DNA of 56,918 nucleotides from Nonomuraea corallina (GTDB lineage Bacteria; Actinomycetota; Actinomycetes; Streptosporangiales; Streptosporangiaceae): the NCBI RefSeq assembly GCF_027620315.1, contig NZ_JAPNNL010000025.1, positions 1-56,918 of the forward strand, read 5' to 3'. Below are positions 17,061 through 25,368 of this stretch, one piece after another. Below the pieces are notes generated by a model that saw nothing but the letters and a program-made list of their open reading frames with translations, had not been told where the DNA came from and ran no database searches. A program made the position numbers and the translations under genes. Position 1 is the first letter of the stretch. Each line of letters starts with the position of its first letter.

Positions 17061-17135
17061 CAACTGGAGTTGCGTCATGGCCGACTCTTCAGCGTAACCC
17101 ACATCTCAGGAAGGTGGAGCGGCAAGGAGTTGCCG
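17061..17135. promoter_or_regulatory. Paired GGAGTTGC inverted repeats between fusion gene and regulator
   Basis: Two small palindromes lie in the divergent promoter region: CAACT-GG-AGTTG (17061-17072) and CGGCAA-GGAG-TTGCCG (17120-17135). They share GGAGTTGC at 17066 and 17126, exactly 60 bp apart. They are candidate operators for the divergently encoded XRE-type regulator. Confidence 0.4.
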
Positions 17136-17183
17136 TCATTTCCGGCCACCGAGGGCCTCGAATTCCTCACTTAATGTGGCGGC

Positions 17184-18314
17184 ATGGTCGGCGATTTCTT
17201 GGTTGACGGCGCGCGGATCATGGCCAGGCGCCGTTCGCGCGGCCTTACCCGGAGAATCCTGGCCGACCTGGTCGGCTGCAGCGAGGAATGGCTCCGCCTG
17301 GTCGAGAACGGGGTGAAACCCCTGGATCGGCTGTCGACCATCATGCGGATCGCCGAAGTGCTCCAGGTCGAGGATCTCTCCGAGTTCGTCGGCGGCCGGA
17401 CGAAACTCCCGCCCGCCCGCGACCACGGCGAATCCGACGAGGTCGGGAACGCGCTGCTGCTGCCCGGCCGGTTCACCGGCGAGGCGACCGAGAGCGTGCT
17501 GCGGGTGCAGCACCACGTGAGGACGGCGTGGGAGATCTGGCAGCGCTCGCCCCACCGCTACACCGAGACGCGGCGCCGCCTGCCGCCGCTGCTGTCGATG
17601 GCCGACCTGTCGGCCAGGGTCGCCACCGGCGCGGACCGGGAAGCCGGTACGGCCGGCCTCACCCAGGTGTACCGGCTGTTCGCGGCGCTGCTGCGAAGCT
17701 GCGGCCAGCACGCGCTGGCCCTGGTCGCCGCCGATCGCGCGGTGGCCTCCTCGGCGGGTTCGGCGATCACGAAGGCTGAGGTGGCGGGCGTGCTCGTCTC
17801 GCTCGGCCGGTACGCCGACGCGCACTGGCTGTGCCTGGCCGTGATCGACGAGCGGCCCGAGTCGCTGGAGGTCACCGGGCTCTGCTATCTGACGGCCGCG
17901 CTCGCCGCCGCCGAGGAGAACGACGTGCTGCGAACCGAGGAGCTGCTGAACCGCGCCCGTAGGATCGGCGACCGGCTGGGCCCGGAGTTCGCGCTGGAGG
18001 TGGACCTGCACAGAGTCGCGGTCGCGGTCCGGCTGGGCCGGTACGCGCAGGCGATCCGCCTCGCGGCGGGCCTCGACGCCGACCGCCTCCCCGACAAGGA
18101 CCGCCAGGCGCGGCACCTGCTGGCCGTGGCCACCGCGCACGCGATGGACGGCGACTCGAGCGCGGCCATGGCGCTGTTGTGGCGGATCGTCGCGGGCTGC
18201 CCGGAGGAACTGCGATTCAACGCGGACGCCGGACCGGTGCTGGCCCGGCTGCGGGCGATGGACTGCGAGTCGACCCGGGGGGCGCTTCGGCAGATGACCC
18301 GGATCACCGCTTGA
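17184..18314 (+). CDS. XRE-type transcriptional regulator with TPR-like C-terminus
   Basis: The 376-residue protein has an N-terminal helix-turn-helix (about 13-60: RSRGLTRRILADLVGCSEEW then RIAEVLQV). A long Ala/Leu/Arg-rich helical region (about 140-370) follows, resembling the TPR-like domains of actinomycete XRE regulators. Such proteins control neighbouring biosynthetic or signalling genes. It is divergent from the desulfurase-methyltransferase gene and the two share a promoter region with paired palindromes, so it probably regulates that gene and itself. Ligand unknown. Confidence 0.82.
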   Translation: MVGDFLVDGARIMARRRSRGLTRRILADLVGCSEEWLRLVENGVKPLDRLSTIMRIAEVLQVEDLSEFVGGRTKLPPARDHGESDEVGNALLLPGRFTGEATESVLRVQHHVRTAWEIWQRSPHRYTETRRRLPPLLSMADLSARVATGADREAGTAGLTQVYRLFAALLRSCGQHALALVAADRAVASSAGSAITKAEVAGVLVSLGRYADAHWLCLAVIDERPESLEVTGLCYLTAALAAAEENDVLRTEELLNRARRIGDRLGPEFALEVDLHRVAVAVRLGRYAQAIRLAAGLDADRLPDKDRQARHLLAVATAHAMDGDSSAAMALLWRIVAGCPEELRFNADAGPVLARLRAMDCESTRGALRQMTRITA

Positions 18315-18315
18315 T

Positions 18316-18459
18316 TCAGCAACGTCGCGGGCCACCGAGTTCGCGGCGCGTCATGGCTGAGCGCCACTGGCTTCCCTCCAGGGTGTACGTCAGGGTGTGA
18401 CGCAGCTGGTATTGCTCGGCATCCGGACTGCCGGGCGTCGTACGGGCGTAGAACAACAT
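18316..18459 (-). pseudogene. Possible C-terminal gene remnant
   Basis: On the minus strand a frame ending at TGA 18316-18318 reads MLFYARTTPGSPDAEQYQLR then HTLTYTLEGSQW. It extends upstream without a clear start through RRCKTATVKLTEHT. The alternating polar/hydrophobic beta pattern is typical of an NTF2- or Mce-associated-type C-terminal domain, but no full gene can be built upstream. It abuts the regulator stop. It is either a truncated gene or chance; the rest of 18460-18588 holds nothing I recognise. Confidence 0.35.
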
Positions 18460-18588
18460 GGTGTGCTCGGTCAGCTTGACCGTCGCGGTCTTGCAACGCC
18501 TCCCGCGGTAAGCATTCCCGCGCGTGTTGGGTGGCCGTGGAACCCCTGGTGTGGCCGTCCGCGACTTCGATCGATCCCGCCGAGGACA

Positions 18589-18620
18589 AGGACGGCCCAG
18601 TCCGCCGACTGGGCCGTCCT
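18589..18620 (-). terminator. Strong terminator hairpin after the secreted orphan
   Basis: A perfect 14-bp stem (AGGACGGCCCAGTC / GACTGGGCCGTCCT) with a 4-nt loop lies 23 bp past the stop of the gene ending at 18643. On the minus strand TTGTCC follows. It should end that transcript. Confidence 0.75.
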
Positions 18621-18642
18621 CTTCACCGCATCGTGCCGACGA

Positions 18643-19251
18643 TCACCACTCGAACGGTCCCGCAGGCTTCTGCCATGGCGGGTCAACCGCCCAGCTGCCC
18701 TGCGGATTATCGTGCCTCGTCACTCCTCTGCCCCATTTACGGACCTGGTAGCCGATGTGGCGCTCGAAGCAGGCTGGATTGTTCGCGCCGTTCTCGTCGT
18801 AATAGGCGATCACATCCGGAGGGCCCGCGCCTTCCGGGTCGACGACGATCGCCGGACTGTAGGGATCGCCCCACAGATCGCAGATAATGAAGTGATTCCG
18901 GTTTGGCGCATCATTGCACCACGTGACCTTTCCGGTCACCCTGTTGTCGGAATTTAGCAGATTCATCCAGCCGGTGCAGTTCGCGTTGACCGAGACCTCG
19001 CCCTGCTGGTATTCGTAGGTGTGCTCTGGAGCGCTGGTCGTGCTGTGTGCGGCTGCGGGCGCGACTGTGATGCCCAGCAGTACCACCAGTGGTAGTACGA
19101 GGGCGCTGATGATGCGCCGTCTGGCCGTGGAATTCGACAAGCTGGTCAAGCCTCCTCCTGCCATTCGGTATGACGTGATGGATATCGTCAGCATCTTCAG
19201 TAGCAGCGACCACTGCCAGGTCGGGATCCGGTCACTCGCCGGACATCGCAT
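18643..19251 (-). CDS. Secreted protein of unknown function
   Basis: The 202-residue ORF has a signal-peptide-like segment about 45 residues in (ARRRIISALVLPLVVLLG ending AAAHS). The mature part is about 135 residues with four Cys (NANCTGW, VTWCND, FIICDL, NPACFE) suggesting two disulfides. Trp/Asn/Asp-rich stretches near the C-terminus suggest a small extracellular domain. I chose ATG 19251 because GGAGAAAGG precedes it. ATG 19164 would give a conventional signal peptide starting MAGGGLTSLSN but lacks a Shine-Dalgarno. No family recognised. Confidence 0.65.
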   Translation of the reverse strand: MRCPASDRIPTWQWSLLLKMLTISITSYRMAGGGLTSLSNSTARRRIISALVLPLVVLLGITVAPAAAHSTTSAPEHTYEYQQGEVSVNANCTGWMNLLNSDNRVTGKVTWCNDAPNRNHFIICDLWGDPYSPAIVVDPEGAGPPDVIAYYDENGANNPACFERHIGYQVRKWGRGVTRHDNPQGSWAVDPPWQKPAGPFEW

Positions 19252-19489
19252 ATCGCCTTTCTCCGGGAGCGTTGGCGGTCATCCCTGGGTATTTTGATCA
19301 CGCAAATCCGGCGACCGGCCGTCGATGGCTGTTAGACACAGGGGACCCGAACAACTGGAGACAACGAGACGGCCTATATGCGAGCTGCATCGCCAGAACA
19401 GATCAGTACGGGTTGCCGGCGGCGCACGGGTTCGATGAAGCCTTCTTCGGGGGCTCTGGGAGGAACAGGCCGATCCCGACGACCGGCCG

Positions 19490-20836
19490 TCAGGGTTCCG
19501 GGATTCGGGACCCGGGGTGCTGGGCCGCCTCCATCCGATGGCGGAGGGTGTCGTACACCGGGGGGCCGTGCAGCGCCGTCGCGCTCAGCAGCGCGCCGGC
19601 CGCGGCGACGATCATGGGCACGACGAGGGCGGTCGTGGCCGTCATTTCGACGATCAGGACGACGCCGGTGAAAGGCGCGCGGACGACCGCCGCGAAGAAC
19701 GTGGACATGCCGACGATGGCCGCGGCGGTCAGGGAGATGCCGAGTGCCGGGAAAAACTCCTGCAGCGGCCAGGCGAACAGCGCGCCGGCGGCGGCTCCGA
19801 CGGCCAGCAGCGGGGCGAAGAGGCCGCCGGGCGTGCTCACCGAGTAGCACAGCGGGCCGAGGAGCCAGCGGACGAGGAGGATCAGGGCGAGGTAGCCCAG
19901 CGTCACCTGCTCGTTGAGGATCTCCTGGTTCAGCACGTCGCCGCCGCCGATCAGCTCGGGGGCCGCGAGACCGAGCAGGCCGACCATGCCGCCCACGATG
20001 GCCGCTTTCGCCTCCGGAACCAGGCGTGGCACCGCGTCCGCGACATTCAGCAGGAAGATCACGAGTTTGTTGTAGGCCACTCCCGCCGCGCCCAGCAGGA
20101 GCCCCAGAACGGCATATACCGGAAGTGACACCATCGACGGCGCGCTGACCGGCGCCGGAAGCGAGAAGATGGGCTCGGTGCCGAGAAGCAGCCACGAAAC
20201 GGCCACCGCCGAGGAGACCGCGACGAACGTCGCCAGCGCCAGCCGGAGGCGGAACGCCCGCGCGACCTCCTCGAACACGAACAGCGCGCCACCCATCGGC
20301 GCGCCGAACGCCACCGCCAAGCCCGCTCCCGCGGCCCCTGCGGAGATCGTCCGTACGTCGTGGGAGCTCGCACCGAAACGGTGCCCGGCGTCGGTGCCGA
20401 ACGCCGCCCCCATCTGTACCGTGGGACCCTCCCTGCCGAGCGCCATGCCCGCACCCAGCGACAGGAGCCCACCGACGAACTTGGCGGCGACCAACCTGAT
20501 ACCGACCGGGGCGATCTCCTCCCGCAGCTCGGCCTCGACGCGCTGGACGCCGCTGCCCGCGGCCTGCGGCACCCAGCGGACGATGTGGCGGGCGAGGGCC
20601 ACCGCTGCCGCCGCGCCGAGGACGGCCACGGCCCATCGCCATGAGGGGTCGAGGCGGACCCAGGCGAGCAACCGGTCGCGGTGGTCGTCGGCCGCGGCCA
20701 GGAGCCACCGGAAGAGCCCGCCGACGAGACCGATGGCGCAGCCGCCGGCGAGGGCCGCGGCGCTGATGCGGCAGAGGTCTTTGACGCTTGGCCAGCCGCG
20801 CGCGTCGTCGGATCGGCCCACCGGAATTCTCCTCAC
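19490..20836 (-). CDS. clcA: ClC-family chloride/proton antiporter
   Basis: This 448-residue, roughly 11-helix membrane protein has the ClC selectivity motifs GSGVQ, GREGPTVQMG (external gating Glu) and GGLFAP. The internal proton-transfer Glu equivalent is kept in FVFEEVARAF. Both glutamates present indicates a Cl-/H+ exchanger rather than a channel, by analogy with E. coli ClC. There is no C-terminal CBS pair. Likely roles are acid tolerance or anion (including fluoride) homeostasis. The neighbouring genes give no further hint. Confidence 0.88.
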   Translation of the reverse strand: MRRIPVGRSDDARGWPSVKDLCRISAAALAGGCAIGLVGGLFRWLLAAADDHRDRLLAWVRLDPSWRWAVAVLGAAAAVALARHIVRWVPQAAGSGVQRVEAELREEIAPVGIRLVAAKFVGGLLSLGAGMALGREGPTVQMGAAFGTDAGHRFGASSHDVRTISAGAAGAGLAVAFGAPMGGALFVFEEVARAFRLRLALATFVAVSSAVAVSWLLLGTEPIFSLPAPVSAPSMVSLPVYAVLGLLLGAAGVAYNKLVIFLLNVADAVPRLVPEAKAAIVGGMVGLLGLAAPELIGGGDVLNQEILNEQVTLGYLALILLVRWLLGPLCYSVSTPGGLFAPLLAVGAAAGALFAWPLQEFFPALGISLTAAAIVGMSTFFAAVVRAPFTGVVLIVEMTATTALVVPMIVAAAGALLSATALHGPPVYDTLRHRMEAAQHPGSRIPEP

Positions 20837-21086
20837 ACTCAGGTCTCGGCGGCCAGGCCGGCGCCCATAGTGAACTTCCCCAAAAGTCGCTTACCGTCCC
20901 CGCCTCTTTACGTATTGTTGATGAATCGCGTGAGGCTGGCGGGTCTATGCCAGGTACGTGGCCGTCACCTGAGAGCGGGCGTGGCAAGGGATCCGGAGCG
21001 CCGGCGCCATCAGCGCGGCCAGATCGTGGAACGTCACATTGCCCTATCCCCGGGTGCAACCCCATTCATTCCCAGTTGCGGCTATC

Positions 21087-21102
21087 ATCGCCATATGGCG
21101 AT
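21087..21102. promoter_or_regulatory. Perfect 16-bp palindrome, probable ArsR operator
   Basis: ATCGCCATATGGCGAT is perfectly self-complementary and lies 20 bp before the ArsR-family start codon. ArsR/SmtB repressors bind such imperfect or perfect palindromes over their own promoters, so this is the obvious autoregulatory site for the metal-export operon. Confidence 0.6.
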
Positions 21103-21122
21103 AGAACAAGACGGCGGCCGGT

Positions 21123-21521
21123 GTGTCAGTGCCGACAGTCACCGGGGGCATCTCCCCGGCGGCGGCGCTGTTTCACTCCCTGGCGGATGAGACGCGTCTG
21201 CGCATCGTGCAACGACTCACGCGCGGCGAGGCCCGCGTGGTGGACCTGACCACCCAGCTGGGCCTGGCCCAGTCCACCGTGTCCAAGCATCTGGCCTGCC
21301 TGCGCGACTGCGGCCTGGTCGACTACCGCGCCGAAGGCCGCCAGTCCTTCTACGCGCTGACCCGGCCCGAGCTGATGGACCTGCTGGCCTCCGCCGAGCA
21401 CCTGCTGACCGTTACCGGCCATGCGGTGGTCCTGTGCCCCGATGACGACGATCAGCCGGCCGCCCCGGCCCGCGACTCCAGCGGCCGGACAGCCGAGCTC
21501 GACCACACAGCGGTGCCGTGA
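21123..21521 (+). CDS. ArsR-family metal sensor, CmtR-like
   Basis: The 132-residue winged-helix repressor has recognition region VDLTTQLGLAQSTVSKHLAC. Cys59 and Cys63 (ACLRDCGLV) and Cys105 match the spacing of the Cd/Pb-binding Cys57, Cys61 and Cys102 of M. tuberculosis CmtR. It should release DNA on binding Cd(II) or Pb(II). Its stop overlaps the exporter start as GTGA. The GTG start at 21123 follows a 16-bp palindrome. Metal identity is inferred from the Cys pattern only. Confidence 0.85.
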   Translation: MSVPTVTGGISPAAALFHSLADETRLRIVQRLTRGEARVVDLTTQLGLAQSTVSKHLACLRDCGLVDYRAEGRQSFYALTRPELMDLLASAEHLLTVTGHAVVLCPDDDDQPAAPARDSSGRTAELDHTAVP

Positions 21522-22225
21522 CCACGGTGGATCTGGTCACGCCCGCTCGGCGGACCTCGCTGCGGCGCCGGATCCGGCTCCTGGTGGCGGCGACCATCAC
21601 CTACAACGTGATCGAAGCGGTCGTGGCCATCACCGCCGGCAGCATCGCCTCCTCGGCCGCGCTGATCGGGTTCGGGCTCGACTCCGTGGTCGAGGTCGCG
21701 TCCGCCGCCGCGGTGGCCTGGCAGTTCTCCGCCGCCGACCCCGAACGCCGCGAGAAGGCCGCGCTGCGCGTCATCGCGATCTCCTTCTTCGCGCTGGCCG
21801 CCTACGTCGCCTTCGACGCGGTACGCGCGCTGTTCGGCGCCGGTGAAGCCGAACACTCCACCGCCGGCCTGATCCTGGCCGGGCTGTCGCTCGTGATCAT
21901 GCCGTTCCTGTCCTACGTGCAGCGTCGCGCCGGCCGCGAACTCGGCTCCGCCTCCGCGGTGGCCGACTCCAAGCAGACCTTGCTGTGTACGTACCTGTCC
22001 GGCGTACTGCTGGTCGGCCTGGCTCTCAACAGCCTGTTCGGATGGTCCTGGGCGGATCCGATCGCCGCTCTGGTCATCGCCGGCGTCGCGGTCAAGGAGG
22101 GCCGCGAAGCGTGGCGCGGCGACGCCTGCTGCGCCGCGAACCCGCCGGCCACGACCATGGATCCGGCCCCGACGTCCTGCGCCGGAGACTGCCGCACGGG
22201 CGGGGGCGAGCACGGCGCTGCATGA
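21518..22225 (+). CDS. Cation efflux (CDF-like) transporter with Cys-rich tail
   Basis: The 235-residue membrane protein has about five to six helices, the metal-site segments ALIGFGLDSVVE and SAVADSKQTLLC, and a C-terminus with five cysteines (GDACCAANPP, SCAGDCR). CDF proteins normally have a cytoplasmic ferredoxin-like domain; here it is replaced by the short Cys-rich tail, which could capture a soft metal. It is translationally coupled to the CmtR-like repressor, so Cd/Pb/Zn export is the likely role. Confidence 0.85.
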   Translation: MTTVDLVTPARRTSLRRRIRLLVAATITYNVIEAVVAITAGSIASSAALIGFGLDSVVEVASAAAVAWQFSAADPERREKAALRVIAISFFALAAYVAFDAVRALFGAGEAEHSTAGLILAGLSLVIMPFLSYVQRRAGRELGSASAVADSKQTLLCTYLSGVLLVGLALNSLFGWSWADPIAALVIAGVAVKEGREAWRGDACCAANPPATTMDPAPTSCAGDCRTGGGEHGAA

Positions 22226-22313
22226 GACGCCGGCCGATGCCTGGCGCCGTTCGAACCGCCTACCGGGCCGAGATGCTCCGCCGCCGACACCAGCAGTAAG
22301 GGAACCGGTGGCG

Positions 22314-22742
22314 TCAGGGCGTGGCGCGTGGTTCGCCGGCTCCGGTCAGGCGGGTCAGGGCGGCGAGGCCGTCGTCGGTGCCCGGCCAATGCCGGCGGAG
22401 CGCCTGCGAGCCGGCGCGGCGGACCACCGAGCGCAGGACCAGGGCGACGATGATGACGTCGTCGGCCTGGCCCAGCACGGGGATGAAGTCGGGCACCAGG
22501 TCCAGGGGCAGGGCCAGGTAGGCGAGCAGGAGCGCGAGCCGTACGCGCACGCCGCGCGGCAGGTCGGGGTCGGCGGCCAGGCGGCGGATCAGGCGCAGCA
22601 CGTCCGGCAGGAGCCGGAGCGCCTCGCGCAGGAGGTTGCCTCGGGGACGGATGATCACCAGGGTTCCGATCAGCGCCAGCCAGGCGACCAGGAGGGCGGC
22701 CACGGTCCCGATCAGCAGATCCCATCCCCAGGATCCGGTCAT
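22314..22742 (-). CDS. DUF1232 (YkvA-like) membrane protein
   Basis: The 142-residue protein has an N-terminal transmembrane helix (about 6-30) and the DUF1232 core LLAYLALPLDLVPDFIPVLGQADD, a hydrophobic Pro/Asp-rich hairpin. I chose ATG 22742 (MTGSWGWDLL) because GGGAAAG precedes it and the helix follows at once; the frame extends 33 codons further upstream without family features. Function unknown. It is divergent from the small membrane protein at 22903. Confidence 0.75.
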   Translation of the reverse strand: MTGSWGWDLLIGTVAALLVAWLALIGTLVIIRPRGNLLREALRLLPDVLRLIRRLAADPDLPRGVRVRLALLLAYLALPLDLVPDFIPVLGQADDVIIVALVLRSVVRRAGSQALRRHWPGTDDGLAALTRLTGAGEPRATP

Positions 22743-22902
22743 GTCTGCTCGCTTTCCCGTATATCGGGGCACGGTGAGGGCCGACGGAGAGCCGTCCGCC
22801 TCGCACAACGGGACCTCGTGCGGCGTTTCTTCCCCGGCCACGCCGACTGCGACGTCCTGGACGCCCGGCGTCGCAGAGCGCGGGATCTGGGGGAATCGCT
22901 CG

Positions 22903-23262
22903 TTGGTTTATCTGGAGTCCTACGCGCCTGACGGGTTCCACACCCTGACGGTGTTGGCGCTGCTCGTGGTCGCCGTGGTGAAGGCCGCGCTGCTGTGGCT
23001 GATCCTGCGCGCCCCCGCACCGGGCCGGCTGGATCGTCGGGAGAAGGCACTGCGCCGGCTGCTGTATCTGGCGGTGGCGTACACCGTGGTGCTGTGGTTG
23101 CCGATCGTGCTGCTCCCCGCCGTGGTCGACGCGGCGTTCCAGCTCGTGTTGTGGACCGCGATGGACGTCCTCTACCTGCTCGTCATCCGCTGGCGGTCCC
23201 CCATGCTGCGCACAGCGGCTGGTCGATGGACTGCTACGACCGGCCCGCGTTCGGCGACCTGA
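22903..23262 (+). CDS. Small multi-pass membrane protein (uncertain start)
   Basis: The frame encodes three clear transmembrane segments: VLALLVVAVVKAALLWLIL, LYLAVAYTVVLWLPIVLLP and FQLVLWTAMDVLYLLVI. A basic loop RLDRREKALRR lies between the first two. TTG 22903 with GGGGGA upstream fits; the in-frame ATG 22741 would add a low-complexity N-terminus unlike a membrane protein. The last 12 codons overlap the next gene in another frame. No family recognised, and the C-terminus may be an artefact of a rearrangement near 23215. Confidence 0.45.
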   Translation: MVYLESYAPDGFHTLTVLALLVVAVVKAALLWLILRAPAPGRLDRREKALRRLLYLAVAYTVVLWLPIVLLPAVVDAAFQLVLWTAMDVLYLLVIRWRSPMLRTAAGRWTATTGPRSAT

Positions 23263-24080
23263 AACCCGCGGAACGCGACGCCGCGTTCCTCTGCCGGGCG
23301 CGCAGCGGCGACGGCGGGGTTCCGCCCATGTTCCCGGACAACCTGTCAGACCAGGAGGTTCTCGCGTACGGGCGGGCGCTGTGCCATGCGAAGGACCGCG
23401 ACGAGCAGGAGGCGATCCTGACGCGGGCCGGGAGCGAGCGGCCCGCGGGGGGCGCGGACCCGTGGGACCTCGTCTACGTCTGCCCGGAGATCGTCGGGGC
23501 GACCCATCCCGACCTGCTGCGATCGACCAAGCAGTCGGAGGCGGCGAACGACGCCTACGTCGCCGAGCAGAACGCGAGGTGCCGCGACCCGTGGCCCCGG
23601 ACGAAGGGGGTCGTCCAGGCCACGGCCACCTACTTCCTGTTCGTCGACGGCGACGCCGGCTATCTGGTCCACGACCCTGCGGACGAAGCGGCCGGGGAGG
23701 CGGCCGGACAGGCGACGGAGAGGGTGTACGAAAGCAGCGCCGGCATCGGGGTTGCCCGCAGCGCGGCGCTCATCGGGCACGTCGAGGACGTCGTCGACCT
23801 CTGCCTCACCGTGAAGGCCCTGCGCACCGCGCCGCCGCGGCGGACGGCCGGTTGGGATCAGGTCACCGAGGTGCCGATCGTCAGCCCCACCGGCCGGCTC
23901 ACCGTGCCGGAGATGGACGACGGCGAGGTGGGCGCGGGCGCGCCGATGCCGAACCTGGCGATCGAGGGGAAGGGCCGATACCGGCTCCGGGTCTACGTGC
24001 GGGTCCGCGATGCGGGGGAGGAACACCTGGTGGTCGTGTTCCCGGGCACGTCGAGGAAGACGCTCAGGCTGAAGCGGTGA
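23226..24080 (+). CDS. Conserved-looking hypothetical protein
   Basis: The 284-residue ORF has strong coding bias. Its N-terminal third has Cys pairs and a helical region (SDQEVLAYGRALCHAKDRDE) reminiscent of DUF732-like domains. The C-terminal half is beta-rich (GRYRLRVYVRVRDAGEEHLV). There is no signal peptide at the chosen ATG 23226. Because the start falls inside the end of the membrane ORF, this may once have been the soluble part of one longer membrane protein. A strong bidirectional terminator follows at 24205. Confidence 0.6.
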   Translation: MDCYDRPAFGDLKPAERDAAFLCRARSGDGGVPPMFPDNLSDQEVLAYGRALCHAKDRDEQEAILTRAGSERPAGGADPWDLVYVCPEIVGATHPDLLRSTKQSEAANDAYVAEQNARCRDPWPRTKGVVQATATYFLFVDGDAGYLVHDPADEAAGEAAGQATERVYESSAGIGVARSAALIGHVEDVVDLCLTVKALRTAPPRRTAGWDQVTEVPIVSPTGRLTVPEMDDGEVGAGAPMPNLAIEGKGRYRLRVYVRVRDAGEEHLVVVFPGTSRKTLRLKR

Positions 24081-24204
24081 CCGGCAGGCTCCGACGCCGA
24101 GGAGGTCTGGGCTGAGAGCAGCTCGCCGTCCCCTTCTGACCCGTACCGAGCCCCGGACGAGACGGGCATCAGGTCACCCGGGCGCGTTCTGTCCCGCCAT
24201 CCCG

Positions 24205-24240
24205 AAGGGCCTGATCGCTGGAGACAGCGATCAGGCCCTT
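24205..24240. terminator. Bidirectional terminator, perfect 16-bp stem
   Basis: AAGGGCCTGATCGCTG and its exact complement flank a GAGA tetraloop. The site lies between two convergent genes (ending 24080 and 24287) and should stop both transcripts. Confidence 0.85.
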
Positions 24241-24286
24241 GGTCGTTCGTCAGTGCGGTGTCAGCGCCCTGAAGCTTTCCCCGGCC

Positions 24287-25216
24287 TCAGCGCGACGGAA
24301 CCGGCGAGCACTTGCTCAGCGTCACCCGGAGGGACTTCAGTGTCGTGGAGACCCCGGTGTGGATGCCGGCCTCCGGCCCCAGCCCGTCCCCGTACACCGC
24401 GTAGTAATCCACGAAACTCGAGGTGCTGCTCGGGGAGAGCACATCGATCGCGTGGTCGGTGTCCGTGTACGACACGTTCTCGGACGTCGTGACGGGTCCC
24501 CCGGAGCTGTGGGTGACCGCGATGATCTCCGAGCCGTCGGCCGGAGCCGTGTAGAGGGTGTAGAGGCGGCTGCCGCTCGCCTGGGTGAAGTCGGACTTGG
24601 TCTCCCTCGCGGACATGTTGGCGAGCACTTCCACCCGAGTGGCCCTGCCCGAGGTGTCGAGCCCCTTGCGCAGCGACGTGGTGATGGCGACCTGAGGACC
24701 GTTGGCGTTGAAGTCGCGGTCCGCGCCGTTGTTGGTATGGGGCGGGATGAACTTGGCCAGCTCCTGCGCGGGCAGGACGACCGGGGTTATCGTGCACGAC
24801 TGGACGGTCACGGTCCTCGACGCGAGCGTGCGATGGACGGTGATGTTGTCAGGTGTGCGGTAGAAACCGCGCAGCTCGAACGTTCTGGTCTGGTTCAGCT
24901 GCACCACGGTCGAGTCCTGTGCCCGGACCGGTGTGGTGTCGAGCCGCTGCCCGAACGTGCCGGGGCAGTCCTCCGGCGTGGCGGTGACCGTGACGTTCCA
25001 GCTCAGCGTCGTGTTCTGGCCCGGACTGACGAGCGTGGGATTGGCGGCCAGCGTGCCCTGCATGCGCTGCGCGCACGCGTCGGCGTCGTCGGCGTGCGCG
25101 GCGGCGCCCCCGGACACCAGCGCGACGGCCATGACAGCGAACGAGAGGACGCCGGCGTACGTTCGTGAAAGCCACCCTCTGTGGCGAGGGCCTGGTCTGA
25201 TACTGCTGTTGCGCAT
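24287..25216 (-). CDS. Secreted beta-rich protein of unknown function
   Basis: The 309-residue protein has a Sec signal peptide (ARG-rich start, hydrophobic about 20-41, cleavage near HADDADA). An Ig-like/beta-sandwich region TLVSPGQNTTLSWNVTVTAT follows, then a Ser/Thr-rich C-terminal domain. Four Cys (about 48, 83, 141 and 303) probably form disulfides. It is an exported, possibly surface or extracellular protein. The next gene upstream on the same strand is the large AfsR-type regulator, 152 bp away. No known family assigned. Confidence 0.7.
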   Translation of the reverse strand: MRNSSIRPGPRHRGWLSRTYAGVLSFAVMAVALVSGGAAAHADDADACAQRMQGTLAANPTLVSPGQNTTLSWNVTVTATPEDCPGTFGQRLDTTPVRAQDSTVVQLNQTRTFELRGFYRTPDNITVHRTLASRTVTVQSCTITPVVLPAQELAKFIPPHTNNGADRDFNANGPQVAITTSLRKGLDTSGRATRVEVLANMSARETKSDFTQASGSRLYTLYTAPADGSEIIAVTHSSGGPVTTSENVSYTDTDHAIDVLSPSSTSSFVDYYAVYGDGLGPEAGIHTGVSTTLKSLRVTLSKCSPVPSR

Positions 25217-25368
25217 GGTTCTCCCCGTGCATCGATAACTGTGGACGGTGTCGTGCAGTCTCCGCGGCCGGCTGGTCAGAACCGGTCGTGGAGCTGGCTG
25301 AGCACAGCCTCACAGCGGCCGTCGACATCCCATCGACAACGGGTCGACACCGCAGGTCCGGGCGAGCG

